This document shows positions 59,290 to 64,000 of a stretch of 64,000 nucleotides of DNA, piece after piece; the stretch's first letter is position 1, and each line of letters begins with the position of its first letter. The stretch lies in contig OY986963.1 in assembly GCA_963920575.1 (NCBI GenBank), positions 4,130,896 to 4,194,895 on the forward strand. Reading direction: 5' to 3'. The stretch is from Narthecium ossifragum. Taxonomy: Eukaryota; Streptophyta; Magnoliopsida; Dioscoreales; Nartheciaceae. The notes below the pieces were generated by a model. The model saw only the letters and a list, made by a program, of their open reading frames with translations, made no database searches and was not told the DNA's origin. The translations under genes were made by a program, and so were the position numbers.

Positions 59290-59720
59290 CATGAGCGAGG
59301 AGGAATCATTCAAATTGATGCATCCTTGTGTGCTGGTCAATCATGAGTGAGGATTGGCATTGTGGGACTAACAAAAGATGGAGTTGTAGCTTGGCAATGC
59401 ATGGATTGTAGGTCGGCCACCTCAGTGGAAGGAGCAGAACTACAAGCCATCAAATGTGCTTTGTTGGAGGCAAATCATAAAGGCATGTATAATGTCCCTT
59501 TACTGTAGGAATGAAATTAACTACTTAAACGACGTCGATGTCTTGAAACAGTGCTATGCAGTGTGTGGGACTGTCATGTAATTTCATAGTAGTGGTTTTT
59601 GTTTTCATTCCTGAGTTTTGTAACTCGATCCGTGGCCGATCACCTTGCGCATGTTGCTTGTGATCAACCCCGGAGTGCCATTCCGTACTGGATAGTTTGT
59701 AATAGCTCATCTAAGCCAAA
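59290..59720 (+). pseudogene. RNase H (RVT_3) remnant of a LINE 3' end
   Basis: IQIDASLCAGQS, a stop, then VRIGIVGLTKDGVVAWQCMD and VEGAELQAIKCALLEAN show the plant LINE RNase H domain (first Asp in IDAS, Glu in AELQA). Further on RSVADHLAHVACDQPRSAIP matches the usual domain end (ADxLA). A purine-rich A tract (59720-59760) follows, as expected for a LINE tail. It is truncated and carries stops. Confidence 0.7.
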
Positions 59721-60081
59721 AAAAAGTAGAAAATACAAAAGAAAAGAAAAGGGAAAAAAGCTACCTTCAACCTGTTTACATGAAATACTTCAGTGCTAAA
59801 TTATTGTTGTTAGTTTAGCACCAAGGAGCTAATTTTTTTAACGAATATATTTGTATATTTATCATTAATTAAGTAACTAAGCTCCCACCTCAGTTTAAAT
59901 TTTTTTTACTGATTAACATGATATTGTCAAGAAAAAAGGTTTTTAGTGTGTAGATAAATATTATAAAGAACCCATTGAGTTAGCCGGATTAAACTGTTGA
60001 ATTTCGCGCCAAATCGCTATATATTAGTCCACCGTTGGTTGTAATCTGAGGGTGAATCACTACTCAGTCCGTGGACAACAA

Positions 60082-62393
60082 ATGGTCTCCCCTTGTCCGT
60101 CCCACCATCTAATCGGGGCCGGGGGCTTCTCGTCGAACACCTCTCCTCCCCTTCTTCTACATTGGAATTCAAGAACGAGGGTTAGTATTAGGGCACTGTC
60201 CTTCTCATCGTCTCCAAATACCGCAGCCGTGGCTTCAATAGCAGGGGATATCCTCCCCAACGCCCTCCGGCGGAAGAGCGACCCCAGCTGGGGCGGCTGC
60301 GGCTTCAGCCTTGGCGTCGACCTCGGCGCCGCCCGAACCGGCATCGCCCTAGGCAAGGGCTTCTCATCCCCTCGCCCGCTCTCTGTAACTCCCGTGCCTC
60401 CTAATCGACGATTTTCTTCTATTGTTCGTGCCCTATATTTCCAAATTAAGGATTTTCGTAAAACGTTTTGGATGGGTTCAGGTGTTGGAGCTCCGGGGAC
60501 AAAAGCTCGAGCTGCGACTTCTTCAAATAGCCCAAAAGGAGGTTAAGAATCGATTTACCTGAGCAAACCTTATTTGGATTTGTTTATTCCTGGTTTGATT
60601 TCGTAAAGGAGGCGTGATAGATTTCATCTTTTTCTTTTGGTTTGTTGATGTTGGTTAGGAGGTAGATGAATTCATAATAGGGCTTCCAAAATCGCATGAC
60701 GGTAAGGAGACGCAGCAATCGAACAAGGTTCGTAGCATCGCGGGTAGGCTTGCTGTGCGAGCAGCTGAGAGGTACATCACTCGAATACTCATTCTAATTA
60801 GATTTTTTCCACTTGGCTTGCTCCTTCTGTCCCGTTTTACTCGTTATTTTTTAAAAAACCAGTGATCGTGGGGCTGATCCTCGAGCCTGTTCTGGACTGG
60901 AATCTTTTATTAATCAATGATATGAACTCGGAGGCATAAGAGACCATATAATCTGAATAAATTTGTCAATTTGTCCTTCATTAGTCGCTTCAGATAGTTG
61001 GACTTCCTCAAAGGTTCCTTGCAAGTAAATGCACCATCGTTATCCATAAATTCACCAAATCTTCTGTCTTTTGCAGAAGAAATTCGCGTAGATTGTCAAA
61101 TGAACAACCAAACATTTGTTTACTAACATGGTAACACTGCTAGGTGATGGTCCAAAAGCAACGGAAGGCAAATTTGACATGGTTCATTAATAAGATGCTT
61201 CTTTTCCATTGCTGTAAATCAGACTAATTCTAATGGAAACAGATCAGCCTGAGCATGATCTTTGTTTATGTAGCAATATCAGCAAATACTGGGTGTTCGT
61301 CTTAATGTATACTAGGTCTTCCTCATTAAGTCTTTTGTTCCTCTTCTAATTTTATTTTTGGTGATCAGAAATCGAACTCCTCTTGGTGATAATCCATTCC
61401 TGATTTTAAAAGTTGCAGGGGTTGGAGGGTATATCTGCAGGACGAGCATGGAACATCAGTAGAGGCCCTTGACTATATGATAGACGTGTGAGAGTTTTAT
61501 CTTGGTTACGTTATGCATATTGGACAAAGGATGATTCATAGTAAAATCTATTAGCTACTGCTACTTGTTCACGAGAACCTAAAGAATCTGTGATCACGTA
61601 GTTATACCTGTGATATGTGCTCCAGCTGAATATAATGCAATGCCAGTATTACCTTATGCTAGTAGAAAATTGTTTCTGCTGGTAAACAATATGTTGCAGT
61701 GTATCTTTTTCATCTATTAACATCAATTACTAGTGACCATAAGAACCATGGACTTGTGTGCCGATGGCACAGAAGCAGTGGGGAAATGCAGTTTTGGGGT
61801 GCGATGGTTGGGGGAGAAGAGGAGGGCACAAAGGAGGCGCTCATACATATCTTGGAATGTGTTTCCAAAGGAGGGAAAAAAAAGTGATACCTTTCCATTT
61901 CTCACAATCATGCTCTTTTTCTATATGATCTACTAGTTAATGCTAGTGCTTTTAGCATCATTTGAGCCATCTTTTTCCTCCAGTGAGTTGTCCAAATTCG
62001 TAATACTTTGCTGTTGATGTTCTGTTTTGTTTTTTTTATTTTTGTGGCATTCAGTAAGAAATAGAAATGGCTTACTGTGCATTTGTCTTGAATTGAGAGT
62101 TGACAAAAGCTTTTATCCTTTAGGGGCTTAAAAAGGTCCGCTCGCCAAGGAAAGATTGATGCCTACTCCGCCATGGTACATCAAAAACATCCACCTACTA
62201 TTTAACTCCTTATCAAATGCCTTTTGGGTTTGTCTAACTGATCGCCATCGCCTCTGTTTTGTTCTCTTGCTAGATGGTATTGGATAGATACTTTCAAATG
62301 TCAGGTCAAGAAGCCGAACTTGTGCTTCCCAAGCAAATAGAGCTACAAGAAAACCTTCGTAGAGTTACCTGTGAAGACATTCCAGAAGAATAG
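60082..62393 (+). CDS. YqgF/RuvX-family putative pre-16S rRNA nuclease, organelle-targeted
   Basis: RNase H-fold nuclease family; bacterial YqgF matures the 16S rRNA 5' end, so a plastid role in rRNA maturation is likely. Exons 60082-60384, 60482-60541, 60659-60771, 61419-61487, 62124-62175, 62274-62393; phases fit, giving 238 aa. Residues 1 to about 70 are Ser/Pro/Arg-rich and look like a transit peptide. Motif 1 is LGVDLGAARTGIALGKG (DxGxxRxG). Motif 2 is FIIGLPKSHDGKE. Motif 3 is VYLQDEHGTSVEALDYM, and the last acidic motif is KIDAYSAMMVLDRYF. An in-frame ATG at 60052 would add ten residues. The plant-style C-terminal extension ends EDIPEE. Confidence 0.93.
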
Positions 62394-62833
62394 CTTAGTT
62401 TCTGATCTGAGCGCTCAGCAAATTCAAGTATAATGCAAAACCATTCCATCAATTCATCACGGGCTGCTTCAGTTTTGGATTTGATTTTTTTGGTCAGTAG
62501 CTTGTGAAATGTACGAAAGGATCTGGTCATACTTCCGCACTATGATATTCATGTAAAACCGGATCAGAGAATTTGTATAAATTTCCATCTAACCTTCCAT
62601 ACTTATGACCATCCACCAGTTTGGTGTATGCTCAGAAACCAAAGCCCCATCTCACTACTGGTTGCTGTTCACTTTCATGGTGGCGCACTCAAGGTTTCTG
62701 CTTACACTATGCAAACACGCGAGCAAAAGAACTTCTGATTTGTTTTTTGTTTTTTTTTGAAACAATAAGTAAGCCTTTACCTGGCTACTGATACCTTTTT
62801 ATTGATTAAAGGTGACAAAGCACTAAGCCATCA
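62394..62833. other. 3' flank of the YqgF gene, nothing further recognised
   Basis: Contains the probable 3' UTR and no coding signal. Confidence 0.4.
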
Positions 62834-63018
62834 TTTGGTACGGGAATAATCTCATTATTCACATCCTTATCCTTAAGCGAATTTTATCCATTCATTCATA
62901 TTCCATCTGCCGTTATCATTCTATTTTTTTTATTTTAAATAATAATAATTATTTTATTTTCACTTTTGCTAGTCTTAAAATCTCTTAATCTGAAATAAAT
63001 TAACCCGTGTCAAACGAG
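62834..63018. mobile_element. Palindromic MITE related to the arms at 4997 and 8117
   Basis: Starts TTTGGTACGGGAATAATCTC; the inverse complement of its end reads CGTTTGACACGGGTTAATTT. The inner arm AATAATAATTATTTTATTTT mirrors the left arm at about 5050. No clear target duplication. Confidence 0.55.
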
Positions 63019-63639
63019 TGACAGTTTTCAGGGATGGAGAATATATAACAATATGAATATATAAACAAGGAAGTGACGGGTATTGGTATCTGTCACCGTG
63101 CTCGAGATGGATATCAATGTTGAGGACACCCACCATTTTGCAAGGTCAAAATATGGAGAGAAATTTTCTTTTTAAATTCACTTGTCTTTCAATTTATCAA
63201 TCGAGGGACACTTTAGTGTTTCTTTACATAGCAGACTGAATTCACAAAGTTGAGACCAAAATACCCCTGGCCATGTCATTGTGTTTCTTTTTAAAACAGG
63301 CCAAATCCATAAATTCGGGACCAAATTACCCCTTGTCAACTCTCTCTCATCATTTAATGTCACCTGACACTAGTATGAGAGAGAGAAAGGAGAAAATTCC
63401 TTACTTATGTAAGGAATTTCTTAATGCCATCTGTCAATTTTATTCTTGCATATGTGAGAAATTCTTGTCAATTTCAAGGAATCCTTGGTTATTAGTTAGG
63501 AATATTTAGTTATTAGTTATTATTTAGGAGATGTTGTTCACCTGTAGAACAAAAACTAGTGTCGAGGTTTCCCTCTCTCCACCTGCCTCTCTCATTACTT
63601 TTACTTATCTGAGGAATTCATAGCCTAAGTAAGGAATTC

Positions 63640-64000
63640 CTTAGTTATGTGATTCCTCCTTAGTTATGTGATGAGGAGAGAGAAAGATGGGTGGAGAGAG
63701 TGTGTGTGTGGAGGAGAGAGAAAGATCGGTGGAGAGAGAGACCGGAGGAGAGAGAAAAATGGAGGAGAGAGAAAGATGGGTTGAGAGAGTGTGTGTGGAT
63801 GAGAGAGAGTGTGTGGAGGAGAGAGAGAGGTCGGAGGAGAGAGAAAGTGTGTGGATGAGAGAGAGTGTGTGGAGGAGAGAGAAAGATGGGAGGAGAGAGA
63901 GAGAGGCCGGAGGAGAGAGAAAGTGTGTGGAGGAGAGAGAAAGATGGATGGAGAGAGTGTGTGTGTGGAGGAGAGAGAAAGATCGGTGGAGAGAGAGGCC
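63640..64000. repeat. Purine-rich minisatellite (GGAGGAGAGAGAAAGATGGG / GTGTGTGG)
   Basis: At least ten degenerate copies of GGAGGAGAGAGAAAG alternate with GATGGGTGGAGAGAGTGTG. The tract runs to the end of the window, so its full length is unknown. Nearly all purine on the plus strand apart from GT blocks. Confidence 0.92.

Overview
This is nuclear genomic DNA of a flowering plant. Genes are split by many GT-AG introns, intergenic DNA is AT-rich, and the window carries L1-type LINE, copia-like LTR, Mutator-like (MULE), hAT-MITE and palindromic MITE sequence. High GC in some first exons and the protein flavour suggest a monocot; the species cannot be fixed from sequence alone. A 200-base run of N (21278-21477) marks an assembly gap. 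No CRISPR array, tRNA or rRNA was recognised.

Layout: (1) 1-16.3 kb: an acyl-ACP thioesterase of the plant ALT (hotdog) family at 9-2045, then decayed exon remnants of tandem copies and paralogous non-coding blocks, broken up by a 3.1 kb palindromic/long-inverted-repeat element, a 6.06 kb L1 LINE on the minus strand with a 12-bp target-site duplication, and a 629-bp tandem duplication. (2) 16.8-21.5 kb: a truncated MULE 5' half with a transposase-like N-terminus, cut by a probable LTR-type element that runs into the gap. (3) 22.9-30.9 kb: a complete 13-coding-exon SEC16 gene (COPII exit-site scaffold) with an hAT MITE in an intron. (4) 31.7-40.4 kb: a copia-like LTR remnant carrying two MULEs almost side by side: a 1.97 kb non-autonomous one with a minisatellite ORF and a 6.2 kb one with a damaged mudrA-type transposase plus a convergent intact GRF-zinc-finger ORF. 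(5) 41.2-50.6 kb, minus strand: a 15-exon organellar asparaginyl-tRNA synthetase with another MULE in an intron. (6) 50.8-52.6 kb: a MULE in the divergent promoter interval between that gene and PEX19. (7) 52.9-56.3 kb PEX19; 56.6-58.2 kb a pectin methylesterase (minus); 60.1-62.4 kb a plastid-type YqgF/RuvX nuclease. (8) 62.8-64 kb: a MITE and purine-rich minisatellite.

The host genes are unrelated housekeeping genes (lipid hydrolysis, ER export, organellar translation, peroxisome import, wall modification, RNA/DNA processing) and form no pathway. The remarkable content is the MULE load: four complete MULEs within about 20 kb (32.2-52.6 kb) each keep a perfect 9-bp target-site duplication, and three of them carry CACGTG motifs in or near their ends. 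Exon coordinates were derived by hand from splice signals and reading-frame continuity and reach an in-frame stop for all six host genes.
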